Source: VXMO01 sp965207895 (GTDB lineage: Bacteria; Chloroflexota; Dehalococcoidia; UBA6926). Taken from it: DNA of 64,000 nucleotides. This document shows, one piece after another, positions 15,938 to 24,655 of the stretch (positions are counted from its first letter, which is position 1; each line of letters begins with the position of its first letter). The position numbers and the translations under genes were made by a program. A model generated the notes under the pieces. That model made no database searches. It was not told where the DNA came from and saw nothing but the letters and a program-made list of their open reading frames with translations. Location: contig CBDBNN010000001.1 of assembly GCA_965207895.1 (NCBI GenBank), positions 310,001 to 374,000 of the forward strand, read 5' to 3'.

Positions 15938-16711
15938 TCATTCCGGCGAAAGCCGGAATCCATCCGCCTGCTCCCACCCCTGCTCTCTCAGAAACGCCAG
16001 ATCCGCATCGGAAAGTTCCGCCGTCTCCAACAGATCCTGCCTTCTTTGCAGAGTACGCAGTAGCGATTGCTCCCTGCGCCATCGATCCACACGAGCATGG
16101 TCACCTGAGAGCAGGATCTCCGGGACGGCCTCGTCCTCCCACACTGCGGGGCGCGTGTACTGTGGATGCTGCAGAAGACCGGAAGCGAATGAGTCGGCCT
16201 TTCCGGAGTCCTCACCCCCCAGCACGCCCCGCACTCGACGCGCGATGGCTTCAATGAAGACCATGGCGGGCAATTCCCCGCCCGTTAGGACATAGTCGCC
16301 AATGGAAATCTCATGCGTGATCAGCCGTTGGCGGACGCGCTCGTCGATTCCCTCATACCGTCCTGAAATGATGATCATCTCATCCAGGCCGACGAATCGG
16401 TCCACCACCTGCTGCGTCAAGCGCTCCCCCTGCGGATCCATCAGGACGACCGGCGTTTCGCCCCCACTGCCTGCTCTGGCTCCATGACGTGCTTCCTCAA
16501 TTGATGCTGCAAGCGGGCCCGCCTTCAGCACCATGCCGGGGCCGCCGCCGAATGCCGTGTCATCAACAACCTTGTGCGGTCCCTCTCCGTGATCACGGAG
16601 ATTGTGCAGGTACAACTCAACGACGCCGCTCTCCAGAGCACGCCCGATGATGCTCTCTCCAAGAGGCCCGGGAAAGAGACCGGGGAACAGGGTGATGACG
16701 TGAATCTTCAC
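15938..16711 (-). CDS. trmD: tRNA (guanine-37-N1)-methyltransferase TrmD
   Basis: This is a 257-residue SPOUT methyltransferase that puts m1G37 on tRNAs. GTG 16711 is chosen because it gives the canonical start KIHVITLFPGLFPGPL; the frame stays open upstream, but that extension is not family-like and overlaps the moaB gene. Landmarks are HNLRDHGEGPHKVVDDTAFGGGPGMVLK, the AdoMet knot ISGRYEGIDERV then GDYVLTGGELPAMV, and SGLLQHPQYTRPAVWE. The last eight residues DGFRLSPE and the TGA come from a hairpin repeat. It is 17 nt downstream of moaB and upstream of rplS. Confidence 0.96.
   Translation of the reverse strand: MKIHVITLFPGLFPGPLGESIIGRALESGVVELYLHNLRDHGEGPHKVVDDTAFGGGPGMVLKAGPLAASIEEARHGARAGSGGETPVVLMDPQGERLTQQVVDRFVGLDEMIIISGRYEGIDERVRQRLITHEISIGDYVLTGGELPAMVFIEAIARRVRGVLGGEDSGKADSFASGLLQHPQYTRPAVWEDEAVPEILLSGDHARVDRWRREQSLLRTLQRRQDLLETAELSDADLAFLREQGWEQADGFRLSPE
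15940..15959. repeat. Two-hairpin repeat family, hairpin 1, forming the 3' end of trmD
   Basis: ATTCCGGC-GAAA-GCCGGAAT is a perfect stem. Its minus-strand reading encodes the final TrmD residues and its edge supplies the stop. Confidence 0.9.
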
Positions 16712-16728
16712 CGGAGCAACTATGCCTG

Positions 16729-17226
16729 CTATGTAGGGTGCTCGTCCGTGCGGGGCTGAATCAGCACCTCGATAACGTGGGGCAGGACGGGCATGAGAAC
16801 GTCGAAGCACTCCTGCACGGCCTTCGGGCTGCCGGGAAGATTGACAATGAGAGTTTGGCCGCGCATGCCAACAACCTGACGGGAGATCATAGCCATCGGA
16901 GTCTTGTCGAAGGTCTGGATGCGCATCTGTTCAGCCATGCCGGGCACGAGACGATCCACAACATCCAGCGTCGCCTCCGGCGTCACGTCCCTCGGCCCAA
17001 CGCCCGTTCCGCCCGTTGTCACAATGAGCGCAACGTCGCCTCCATCCGCCCAGGAGCGGAGTTGAGCGGCGATAACTGCTCGATCATCCGGCGTGATTGC
17101 TTTTTCGGTAACTGTCCACCCTGTTGCGGTGACCAGTTCTTCGATTAATTTACCGCTTCGGTCTGCCCTGTCTCCGGCAGCGCCGGAATCGCTGGCAACA
17201 AGGACGGCAACACGAATATCGCTCAT
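16729..17226 (-). CDS. MoaB/MogA-family molybdenum cofactor biosynthesis protein
   Basis: This 165-residue protein has the MogA/MoaB fold signature: VAVLVASDSGAAGDRADRSG at the N-terminus, the molybdopterin-binding loop LIVTTGGTGVGPRDVTPEAT and LIVNLPGSPKAVQECFDVLMPVLPH. Members adenylylate molybdopterin or are inactive homologues. No other moa or moe gene is visible in the window. It is the first gene of the moaB-trmD-rplS run on the minus strand. I cannot separate MoaB from MogA by sequence alone. Confidence 0.88.
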   Translation of the reverse strand: MSDIRVAVLVASDSGAAGDRADRSGKLIEELVTATGWTVTEKAITPDDRAVIAAQLRSWADGGDVALIVTTGGTGVGPRDVTPEATLDVVDRLVPGMAEQMRIQTFDKTPMAMISRQVVGMRGQTLIVNLPGSPKAVQECFDVLMPVLPHVIEVLIQPRTDEHPT

Positions 17227-17299
17227 GTCAGCAGTCTAGCGCGGTTCCGGCATGTCCTGCACGGGGTCACAGAGCAGCCCATGCCTCGCGCCTCCAGTG

Positions 17300-18070
17300 T
17301 CAGAGCAGCCGGGAGTTCGTGTCATCAATGGTCGGATAGGTCAGATCGAGAAGTGAGCCGAAGGCCACCTTGAGCTTCTCACGCTCGGCATTCGTCCACG
17401 ACTGGCCGTCCCTGGGCAAAGCCTCAAGCACCCCAAGAATGGCCGGATGAATCCCGTCCTGGCGAATAATGACGTTTTCGTTTACAGGCACGGAGTTTTC
17501 GGGAACAATTTCTTTTTTCGGTGCTTCAGCCTCTTTTTCGGTTTGTCCATCAGAATTTTTTCGGTTAGTGGTCGTTTTTCGCCGTGTCCTTGCCCCCTGG
17601 CTACGCCCGAAAAGTCCCGGGTGCAACTCTTTTCCGGCCTCACTCGCAAACGAAACGAAAAAACTGACGGCCTTCTCTGAGGTTTCAGCGCCTGATCCGG
17701 CACTCTGAAACGCCGACTTGATCTGTCCCCGTGTCGCCCGGGGGAGGTCGATACCTTCAAGCAGCGGCCCGTACCTCTCGTCGAACAACGCAGCAACAAG
17801 CTGCCGCTTCGCCTCTTCACTTGGCCCTCTAGCTAGGGTCTCAAGTCGCCGATCAGTCTTTCCTTGTGGGTCCGCCAGGCCGAAGAAAAGTAGTGCGCCC
17901 TGAATGGCAGATCGTGTTGAGCCTGAGAAGGGCGTAGTACGCCAAACGCTGCTGTCGAGCCGATCCGGCAGTGGATCAAGATCCGTTTTCACGAACGCAA
18001 TGAATGTTTCCCAGCTCTTGTATGAGCCATAGGGGGGCGCCACACCGCGCGACCTGGGGCTTGTTGTCAC
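17300..18070 (-). CDS. DUF5343-like hypothetical protein
   Basis: This is a 256-residue protein starting at GTG 18070. The N-terminal half (YGSYKSWETFIAFVKTDLDPLPDRLDSSVW, then FSGSTRSAIQGALLFFGLAD and RRLETLARG) resembles DUF5343 proteins, which look like winged-helix domains. Residues 160-195 are a Lys/Arg/Glu-rich low-complexity linker; the C-terminal part ILGVLEALPRDGQSWTNAEREKL could be a second small helical domain. Codon use and local base composition look more AT-rich than the neighbouring housekeeping genes, and the gene is orphaned between moaB and rsmH, so transfer is possible. Function unknown. Confidence 0.65.
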   Translation of the reverse strand: MTTSPRSRGVAPPYGSYKSWETFIAFVKTDLDPLPDRLDSSVWRTTPFSGSTRSAIQGALLFFGLADPQGKTDRRLETLARGPSEEAKRQLVAALFDERYGPLLEGIDLPRATRGQIKSAFQSAGSGAETSEKAVSFFVSFASEAGKELHPGLFGRSQGARTRRKTTTNRKNSDGQTEKEAEAPKKEIVPENSVPVNENVIIRQDGIHPAILGVLEALPRDGQSWTNAEREKLKVAFGSLLDLTYPTIDDTNSRLL

Positions 18071-18309
18071 GTGTCCACTGCTCCGAAATCAACTTTTCGC
18101 TTGCCTAATCATCCATCAATTTTTCGCCGTGTGTCAACTTTGCGCTTTCGTCGACGAATGATGCTGTTTTTCGTTGAATGGACACGGCATGACAAATTCT
18201 TGAGGCTGCTTTCATTTCGGTTCACAGTTGTTCGTGCGACGGGGAAAAGGGACGCGCGGGAATAGGCATCGAGCGTCCTGAAGAAAAGATTGGGAGCAAG
18301 GAGGGAGTC

Positions 18310-19251
18310 ATGGTAGCGAATTCGCATATCTACCATGTCCCTGCCCTATTGGACGAAGTCATCGAAACGCTTCAGCCCTATGCCGGCGCGAAGTACATCG
18401 ACTGCACGCTTGGCGAGGGATCCGTCACTGAGGCGCTCCTGTCCGCGGGCGCGCACGTGCTTGGCATTGATGCTGATCCGGAGATGCTCTCGTCGGCGGC
18501 GCGCCGTTTGGGGGACCTGCCGAACGCCCAGTACACACTGGTGCAGGCAAACTTCGCGTCCCTTAATGAGGTGGCAGTCGCACACGGCTTTACGCACGTG
18601 CAGGGAATCATCATGGACGTTGGCCTGTCTTCTCGGCAGTTGCAGGCCATACCTCGCGGCTTCACATTCCAGGACGATCAACCATTGGACATGCGGTATG
18701 ACCCTCGGCAAGACGTCACCGCCGCAGACCTGGTGAATGATCTCCCGGAACAGGAGCTTATCGACCTTCTCAGAACGTACGGTGAGGAGGACACGTGGTC
18801 GGCCTTGTCCATCGCGAGGACAATCATGGGGCGGCGGCCACTCAGTACGACACGGGAGCTCGTTGAGTGCATCGAGTTCGCGGTCGGGCGGCGCAGCGCG
18901 GCGCGAATACACCCGGCCACCAAAGCGTTCATGGCGCTTCGGATGGTCGTCAACGCAGACCTCCAGGCCCTGGAGTCGGCCCTCCCGCAGGCACTGGAGC
19001 TGTTGGCCCCCGGCGGCAAATTGGCCGCCATCGGATACCAGAGCCTGGAGGATCGTATCATCAAGCGGTTCCTCCACCAGGAGGCAAAGGATTGCCTCTG
19101 CCCTACTGCCCAACCGGTCTGCACGTGTGACCACACGGCGACGGTCAGGCTCCCGCGACGGCAGGGGATCACCCCATCCATCGCGGAGATCGCGCGCAAT
19201 CCCGCAAGCCGTTCGGCCCGGCTGCGGATCGCGGAGCGCGTCGCGGCATAA
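18310..19251 (+). CDS. rsmH: 16S rRNA (cytosine-1402-N4)-methyltransferase RsmH (MraW)
   Basis: This 313-residue protein has the usual RsmH length. It has H-x-P-x-LLDEV at the N-terminus, the AdoMet motif IDCTLGEGSVTEALL then VLGIDADPEML, MDVGLSSRQLQ (family DLGVSSxQLD), FTFQDDQPLDMRYD, and the C-terminal ALRMVVNADLQALESALPQALELLAPGGKLAAIGYQSLEDRIIKRF. The motif normally reading SFHSLEDR is YQSLEDR here. A Cys/His cluster (CLCPTAQPVCTCDH) lies near the end. ATG 18310 follows AAGGAGG. It opens a reduced dcw cluster with ftsA and ftsZ. Confidence 0.95.
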   Translation: MVANSHIYHVPALLDEVIETLQPYAGAKYIDCTLGEGSVTEALLSAGAHVLGIDADPEMLSSAARRLGDLPNAQYTLVQANFASLNEVAVAHGFTHVQGIIMDVGLSSRQLQAIPRGFTFQDDQPLDMRYDPRQDVTAADLVNDLPEQELIDLLRTYGEEDTWSALSIARTIMGRRPLSTTRELVECIEFAVGRRSAARIHPATKAFMALRMVVNADLQALESALPQALELLAPGGKLAAIGYQSLEDRIIKRFLHQEAKDCLCPTAQPVCTCDHTATVRLPRRQGITPSIAEIARNPASRSARLRIAERVAA

Positions 19252-19345
19252 ACCGAAGGCAGCACAGCGCGGGGAAAGCACAGGTACGAGAGAACAGCGG
19301 GCAGCGCAGCGCGGGAAGCAGTGAGAACGTGGGGAGTAGCGAGAG

Positions 19346-20692
19346 ATGGATCGGATAGTCGCCGGCATCGAACTTGGTGAGAGGAAACTTCGAGTCGCCG
19401 TCGCACGGCATCGCCTGGGGTCTACCCGGCTGCTCACGGGCATCGAGGCGCCCTCGGCCGGTATCGAAGACCAGAGAGTCGTCGATGTGCAAGACTTGGC
19501 GAACGCACTGGCTGACATCTCCCGGAAACTGAGAACATCCGTCGACTTCCCTCTTGAGAACGTCGTATTTGTTGTTCCAACCGGCCAGATCCAATTTCAC
19601 GAGACGGAAGCAAGCATCCGGCCGTCCGGCAAGGGAGCAGTAGCAGAGGCGGACGGTAAGCGCCTGTTGGACAAGAGCCGCCCCGCTTTCGCGTCGAATG
19701 ATCGCCACCTGATCCACGTTATTCCGCAGGGATACTCACTTGACGGTAAAGAGACGGAGCGCCTGCCGGTTGGCAAGACTGGCCAGGATCTTCGAGTTCT
19801 CTCGATGTCCGTCTCCTGTGAGGCTGACACGGCGGCAAACATCCATGAGGCCGCCCGGATGGCGGGAAGCGACAGTGTTGCCTTAATGGCCGGTCCGGTG
19901 GCGGAGAGTCATGCAGCACTGACCGACACCGAACGGGAACGCGGCGCTGCGGTTCTTTCCATCGGCGAGCGGATAAGCACTGTTACCGTTATGCATTACG
20001 GCCAGTATCTTGGTTCGGCGAAGATCGGGATTGGTGCCCGGCATTTCACTAACGATCTCTCAATCGCCCTCGATCTGCCCTACCCTACCGCTGAAGCTGT
20101 GCTGGAACAGGTTGCGACCTTTTCCAACACCGTGGGACCATCGCGCGCCGCGCTAACGGTCGCCGATGAGGGCATCGACATTGACCGAGTGGAGATGGTG
20201 GCAACGCTCCGTGACCGAGCCGAAGAGCTCTTCTCCCTCACTGAGTCCGCGATCGAGCGCATCGCAGGAGATCTCGAGTTGCCGGGTGGCCTGGCCATCG
20301 CCGGCCAGCCAATCTTGCGTGACGGGCTCTCTCAACTCGGACGTTCCGTGATCTCCATGCCTATTCACTGGGCAGCGCCGCGCGGCATTGAGGGCATACC
20401 TCTCGCCGTATCAGGGAACACGGCGTGGGTCCCGGCCATTGGAGCCCTTGTCTGGGCAGGAACCATCAAGGATCCCCTAACGGATCCATCGTTCCATTCC
20501 GCTCCGGTCAGAAAGTCTGGCGGGATCCTCTCTCGCCTGTTCGGCGGACGAAACGGAGCGCAGTCCTCTTCAACAGAGAAATCTGTGACATCAACGAACC
20601 ACACTTCAGAGCGCGCCGCGCGCAGGCAGAATGCGTCGGTTGCTCGGGGTACCGGCAAGCGGGAAGAACGCCGGGAAGTAGCGCGGGTCTAG
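19346..20692 (+). CDS. ftsA: Cell division protein FtsA
   Basis: This 448-residue actin-fold ATPase starts DRIVAGIELGERKLRVAVARH (phosphate-1 region), with the 1C SHS2-like insertion VVFVVPTGQIQFHETEASI and HVIPQGYSLDG. The second half has AVLSIGERISTVTVMHYGQ (phosphate-2) and GLAIAGQPILRDGLSQLG (adenosine motif, where GGGA is usual). The tail is basic and variable (RAARRQNASVARG, then KREERREVARV) and may form the membrane-binding end. It tethers FtsZ filaments to the membrane. It is 30 nt upstream of ftsZ and 94 nt downstream of rsmH. The residues are diverged from model FtsA, but the ftsZ neighbour makes the call firm. Confidence 0.9.
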   Translation: MDRIVAGIELGERKLRVAVARHRLGSTRLLTGIEAPSAGIEDQRVVDVQDLANALADISRKLRTSVDFPLENVVFVVPTGQIQFHETEASIRPSGKGAVAEADGKRLLDKSRPAFASNDRHLIHVIPQGYSLDGKETERLPVGKTGQDLRVLSMSVSCEADTAANIHEAARMAGSDSVALMAGPVAESHAALTDTERERGAAVLSIGERISTVTVMHYGQYLGSAKIGIGARHFTNDLSIALDLPYPTAEAVLEQVATFSNTVGPSRAALTVADEGIDIDRVEMVATLRDRAEELFSLTESAIERIAGDLELPGGLAIAGQPILRDGLSQLGRSVISMPIHWAAPRGIEGIPLAVSGNTAWVPAIGALVWAGTIKDPLTDPSFHSAPVRKSGGILSRLFGGRNGAQSSSTEKSVTSTNHTSERAARRQNASVARGTGKREERREVARV

Positions 20693-20722
20693 AGAAAACG
20701 GCAGAAAGGGAGGAATACGAAT

Positions 20723-21790
20723 ATGTCACTGCCTGAAGATGTAGATGGGTTGGTTCGCATCAAGGCGTTCGGCATTGGCGGCGGCGGCGGAAACGCGGTC
20801 TCCAGGATGGCTCGAGAGGCCGTCCCGGGTATCGAGTACATCGCCGTGAATACGGACGCGCAAGCCCTTGCGCGCTCGGACGCCCCATATCGCCTTCGCA
20901 TTGGCGACCAGATCACCCGCGGCCTCGGCGCGGGCGGCAACCCTGAGATTGGGCGACAAGCCGCAGAGGAAAGCCGGGACGACATCTATGAGGCCGTCAA
21001 GAACTCTGACATGGTCTTCATCGCAAGCGGAATGGGTGGCGGCACCGGCACCGGCGCAGCCCCTGTTATCGCCTCAGTTGCCCGGGAAACCGGCGCGCTC
21101 ACCATCGGAATCGTCACGCGACCCTTCGCCTTTGAGGGAACCCACAGGGCCCGGCAGGCTGAAGAGGGTATCGCTGCCCTGCACGGCTCCGTTGACAGCC
21201 TCATCATCGTTCCGAACGAGCGGCTCCTTGCCGTTGCAGGAACGGAAGCCTCCTGGCACGATGCGTTCCGAATGGCGGACGATGTTCTCGGACAGGGCGT
21301 TCACGCCATCTCCGAGCTCGTCACCGTTCCCGGTGAAATCAACCTGGACTTCGCGGACGTGCGAACCGTCATGTCCATGTCCGGTCAGGCTCTCATGGCC
21401 ATCGGCAACGGGCGCGGCAGCACTCGGGCGACGGACGCGGCCAAGGCGGCGATTCAGAACCCGCTCCTTGAGATTGACATCACAGGCGCAACCGGCGTCC
21501 TGTACAACATCACGGCCGGTTCCGATCTTTCGCTGGCGGAGATTCATGCGGCCTCAGACATCATTGCCCAGGCCGTGGATCCCAACGCCAACATCATCTT
21601 CGGCGTCGTCTCCAACCGCGCCAGCGACGGTGAGGTCCAACTGACCCTCATCGCCACCGGCTTTGAGACCGCGCAAGACACCTTCGAGGATGACGAAGTG
21701 GTCGATCAGATCCTGCGCGATGCGCTCGGTGACGGAGACCTTGATCTCCCGCCGTTCCTGCGCCGCAAGTCGAGGAGGGTTGCTCGCTAA
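20723..21790 (+). CDS. ftsZ: Cell division protein FtsZ
   Basis: This 355-residue tubulin-like GTPase starts with IKAFGIGGGGGNAVSRM. The signature GMGGGTGTGAAPVIA is at about residue 102, and the T7 loop INLDFADVRTVM completes GTP hydrolysis in the polymer. The C-terminal linker is very short, about 20 residues, ending in LDLPPFLRRKSRRVAR, a recognisable conserved tail that would bind FtsA. A GGGAGG lies 11 nt upstream of the start. A rho-independent terminator follows. With FtsA it forms the division ring scaffold. Confidence 0.98.
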   Translation: MSLPEDVDGLVRIKAFGIGGGGGNAVSRMAREAVPGIEYIAVNTDAQALARSDAPYRLRIGDQITRGLGAGGNPEIGRQAAEESRDDIYEAVKNSDMVFIASGMGGGTGTGAAPVIASVARETGALTIGIVTRPFAFEGTHRARQAEEGIAALHGSVDSLIIVPNERLLAVAGTEASWHDAFRMADDVLGQGVHAISELVTVPGEINLDFADVRTVMSMSGQALMAIGNGRGSTRATDAAKAAIQNPLLEIDITGATGVLYNITAGSDLSLAEIHAASDIIAQAVDPNANIIFGVVSNRASDGEVQLTLIATGFETAQDTFEDDEVVDQILRDALGDGDLDLPPFLRRKSRRVAR

Positions 21791-21851
21791 GCCCCTTTAG
21801 GGCTCCAAGAACGAACTTTCAGCACCCAATCTTCCCCTACCCCCAGGGAAG

Positions 21852-21897
21852 CGCAGGCCACCCGAACTATCGGATCTTCGGCCTGCGTTTTCCTTTT
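21852..21897 (+). terminator. Rho-independent terminator after ftsZ
   Basis: CGCAGGCC (21852-21859) and GGCCTGCG (21880-21887) form an 8-bp GC-rich stem, followed by TTTTCCTTTTT. It ends the rsmH-ftsA-ftsZ run. Confidence 0.8.
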
Positions 21898-21921
21898 TGG
21901 ATGCTTTACCGGCCGGAAGCT

Positions 21922-22866
21922 TTAGCCGGCTCTCGCAGCGCTGAGTTCCCGCGGCAGCAGGAAAGTAACGTTCTCCTCCAGCGCCTTTAGGGTTCGCACG
22001 TCCTCTACCCCTGACGCCATGAAGTGAGCGATAACCTCCTCAACAAGGGAGTCCGGAGTGGACGCCCCGGAAGTGATGCCCACGGTCTGCGCGCCATCAA
22101 GCCAGGATTCATCAAGGTCTTGAAGACTGTCGATCAGATATGCCCTGCACTGCCCTGTATCTGCCACCTCGCGCAGCCGCTGTGAGTTGCTGCTGTTCTC
22201 CGCGCCCAGCACCAGGACAACGTCCGTCTCTTCCGCGAGCAGCTTCACTGCATCCTGCCGGTTCTGTGTGGCAAAGCAGATATCGGAGCGAGCCGGCGTC
22301 CGGATCTTTGGAAAGCGTGCCTTGAGGGCATCCACGATGCCTTTCGTCTCATCCACGCTCAGCGTTGTCTGCGTAACCAGCGCCACTCGCTCCTCGTCAG
22401 GAATTGTCACCGTGGCGACGTCATCCATATCCTGGACCAGGATGATGTCGTCCGGGGCCTCTCCCATCGTGCCGATGATTTCATCATGGCCCGCATGGCC
22501 GACCAGAAGAACCTTGTACCCGTCCCGGACATAGCGGACGGCCTCCACGTGAACCTTTGTCACCAGCGGGCACGTGGCATCAATGACGTCCAGCTCACGT
22601 CCCTTTGCCATCTCCCGCACGATGGGAGCGATGCCATGAGCACTGAAGATGACTCGTCCGCCCGCCGGAACCGCGGACACTTCTTCAACGAACACCGCGC
22701 CCTTACGCTCCAGATCACGCACAACAAAGAGGTTATGGACTATCTGCCTGCGGACATAGATCGGCGGGCCATACTCCGCAATGGCAAGCTCTACCGCCTC
22801 GATGGCGCGAATCACGCCGGCACAGAAGCCGCGCGGCTCGGCAAGGATAACTCTCTCAATGTTCAC
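21922..22866 (-). CDS. ispH: 4-hydroxy-3-methylbut-2-enyl diphosphate reductase IspH
   Basis: This 314-residue iron-sulfur enzyme catalyses the last step of the MEP isoprenoid pathway. It has GFCAGVIRAIEAVELA with the first cluster Cys, VHNLFVVRDLERKGAVFVEE, VIFSAHGIAP, VIDATCPLVTKVH with the second Cys, VGHAGHDEIIGTMGE, VTQTTLS and SDICFATQNRQ with the third Cys, then VLGAENSSNSQRLREVA and GITSGASTPDSLVEEVI. All three cluster Cys are present. The start is GTG 22866. It is convergent with ftsZ; the prenyl synthase at 38 kb would use its products. Confidence 0.97.
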   Translation of the reverse strand: MNIERVILAEPRGFCAGVIRAIEAVELAIAEYGPPIYVRRQIVHNLFVVRDLERKGAVFVEEVSAVPAGGRVIFSAHGIAPIVREMAKGRELDVIDATCPLVTKVHVEAVRYVRDGYKVLLVGHAGHDEIIGTMGEAPDDIILVQDMDDVATVTIPDEERVALVTQTTLSVDETKGIVDALKARFPKIRTPARSDICFATQNRQDAVKLLAEETDVVLVLGAENSSNSQRLREVADTGQCRAYLIDSLQDLDESWLDGAQTVGITSGASTPDSLVEEVIAHFMASGVEDVRTLKALEENVTFLLPRELSAARAG

Positions 22867-23050
22867 TGTATCGCCTTTACAATCACTGCGGACTGCTGAC
22901 TACTTCAATCATACACGGAGCCCGCCTATCCTTTCCCGTTGGCCGTTCGCCTGATGGCATGAGCAATGTTGTTATAGTGGAGTTGGCGCGGAGAGGGGCT
23001 ATGCCGTATAGCTTGCGATTCACGCGCCCCAACACCACCGGAGGTGGCCT

Positions 23051-23983
23051 GTGCAAGACATTCGTCTTCACCGAGAGATTCCCCGAAACGTCCGCACCGT
23101 TATCATGGCGTTCTTTGGTTGGTCTGATGCCGGCGATGCCGCCACGGGCGCCGTCGATTTCCTTAGCCGCGCCCGTAACGCCGAACCGGTCGCCGAATTC
23201 GATCCTGATGAGTTCTTCAACTTCACGGACTACCGTCCAATCGTAAACGTCGATGACTCCGGCGTGAGGTCTCTCACGTGGCCGCAGAACCGTTTCAATC
23301 TGGCCCCCGGCACAGACGCGACGGAGCCGCTCCTCCTCTTCTCAGGAATTGAGCCGCATCTGCGATGGAAGCGATTCAGCGACCAGTTTGTAGACTTTCT
23401 CCTTGAGTGCGGTATTGAGCACATGATCTCATTCGGCGCCCTTCTGAACGCCGTGCCCCACACCCGCAAGCCGTTCGTCAACGGCAGCAGCAGGAGGCCG
23501 GAGATCAAGGCAACAATGGAACGCCTCGGAATCTCGCGCGGCGGCTCCTACAACGGCCCAACGGGAATCTCGTCCGCCATTGCGGAGGCCTGCCAACTGC
23601 GCGGCATCAGCACATCCGGCTTCTGGGGTCACGTGCCCCACTACATACAGACATCACCGAACCCCACCATGATCCACGCCATCCTGGACACCCTCCGGCA
23701 GTCAATCGGCATCGGCGCGGACCTCCGTGAACTGGAGGGCGAATCCGCGGCGTTCTATGAGCAATGTGAAGAGGCCATCGAGGAAGAGCCGTCCATGCGG
23801 CAGTATGTGCGCAAACTTGAGCAGTACTACGACGAGACGGAGGCGGAGCAGCAGACGGGTCGCCCAGGCAGCACGGGAATTATCACCCCCGGCTCGCCGG
23901 AGTTTCCGGACGCGCAGGACCTCGTCGAGGACCTTGAAGATTTCCTCCGCCGCCGCCCACCCTTCAACGGCTCCTCTTCTTAG
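23051..23983 (+). CDS. PAC2 family protein (proteasome assembly chaperone-like)
   Basis: This is a 310-residue protein starting at GTG 23051 behind GGAGGTGG. It matches PAC2 family proteins: VIMAFFGWSDAGDAATGAVDFL, EFDPDEFFNFTDYRP, LLLFSGIEPHLRWKRFSDQFVD, FGALLNAVPHTRKP, YNGPTGISSAIAEAC and GFWGHVPHYIQTSPNPTMIHAILD. In archaea and eukaryotes such proteins assist proteasome assembly; in Actinobacteria and Chloroflexota the role is unproven. No proteasome gene lies in the window. The tail (residues 245-310) is acidic and probably flexible. Confidence 0.88.
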   Translation: MQDIRLHREIPRNVRTVIMAFFGWSDAGDAATGAVDFLSRARNAEPVAEFDPDEFFNFTDYRPIVNVDDSGVRSLTWPQNRFNLAPGTDATEPLLLFSGIEPHLRWKRFSDQFVDFLLECGIEHMISFGALLNAVPHTRKPFVNGSSRRPEIKATMERLGISRGGSYNGPTGISSAIAEACQLRGISTSGFWGHVPHYIQTSPNPTMIHAILDTLRQSIGIGADLRELEGESAAFYEQCEEAIEEEPSMRQYVRKLEQYYDETEAEQQTGRPGSTGIITPGSPEFPDAQDLVEDLEDFLRRRPPFNGSSS

Positions 23984-24054
23984 ACCCGTACTCCCTGCCC
24001 CGCTACAGTCAGGCGGGCACGTGTTGCTTCGCGCCCGCGCTAGAATGGGATAGA

Positions 24055-24128
24055 CGGGGCGTAGCGCAGCCCGGCAGCGCGCCTGCTTTGGGAGCAGGAA
24101 GTCCCCGGTTCAAATCCGGGCGCCCCGA
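24055..24128 (+). tRNA. tRNA-Pro (UGG)
   Basis: The acceptor stem CGGGGCG pairs with CGCCCCG; the anticodon arm is CCTGC-TTTGGGA-GCAGG with anticodon TGG, and the T arm is CCCGG-TTCAAAT-CCGGG. Discriminator A; CCA is not encoded. A -10-like TAGAAT lies at 24041-24046. Confidence 0.97.
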
Positions 24129-24223
24129 CTTCTTTTCAATTCGCGATCCAGCTTGATTTGCCGTTTAGTTGGTCCGCCGCGTTCCTGCGTCGGTGCCTCT
24201 TTGGCTGCAAAACGACTTTGATC

Positions 24224-24652
24224 CTACGCCGCGCTGACGTCCAGCGTGACAGTGCAGCCAATCGCATCCAGCGCGCGTTGAACTTGGTTCATATGGGAAC
24301 GATGATCGGGATTGGTGAGCCGTCGCACTGCTCCTTCGCTGATACCCAGCCGACGAGCTAACTCGACTTTGGAAATACGTTGAAGCTTCATGGTCGAATA
24401 AAGCGCAAGTTTAGCCGCAACAACTGGAATCACCGGAACGATTTCTTGTCCGGAGCTGGACTTGCTCGGCACAGGAATTTCCCAGCCCTGATGCACGTAC
24501 CCCGCCAGGGCGGTTGTCAAGGCATCCATTGCCAGAGTAAGCGTCTCTTCTCGGTCCGCCCCGCCCGTCAAGGCCTCTGGCACGTCCGGAAACGTGACGT
24601 AGAACCCACCGTCTTCTTCAGGAATCAGTTCGCACGGGTACGCATACAGCAT
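24224..24652 (-). CDS. hicB: HicB-type antitoxin with C-terminal DNA-binding domain
   Basis: This 142-residue protein starts with the HicB fold: YAYPCELIPEEDGGFYVTFPDVPEALTGG, then REETLTLAMDALTTALAGYV. Residues 90-140 form an XRE/HTH-type domain (VELARRLGISEGAVRRLTNPDHRSHMNQVQRALDAIG) that would repress the operon. It lies 3 nt downstream of the HicA gene, the usual toxin-first order. As an antitoxin it should bind HicA and mask its active His. The pair sits next to tRNA-Pro, but I found no duplicated tRNA end that would mark an integrated element. Confidence 0.9.
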   Translation of the reverse strand: MLYAYPCELIPEEDGGFYVTFPDVPEALTGGADREETLTLAMDALTTALAGYVHQGWEIPVPSKSSSGQEIVPVIPVVAAKLALYSTMKLQRISKVELARRLGISEGAVRRLTNPDHRSHMNQVQRALDAIGCTVTLDVSAA

Positions 24653-24655
24653 CCC

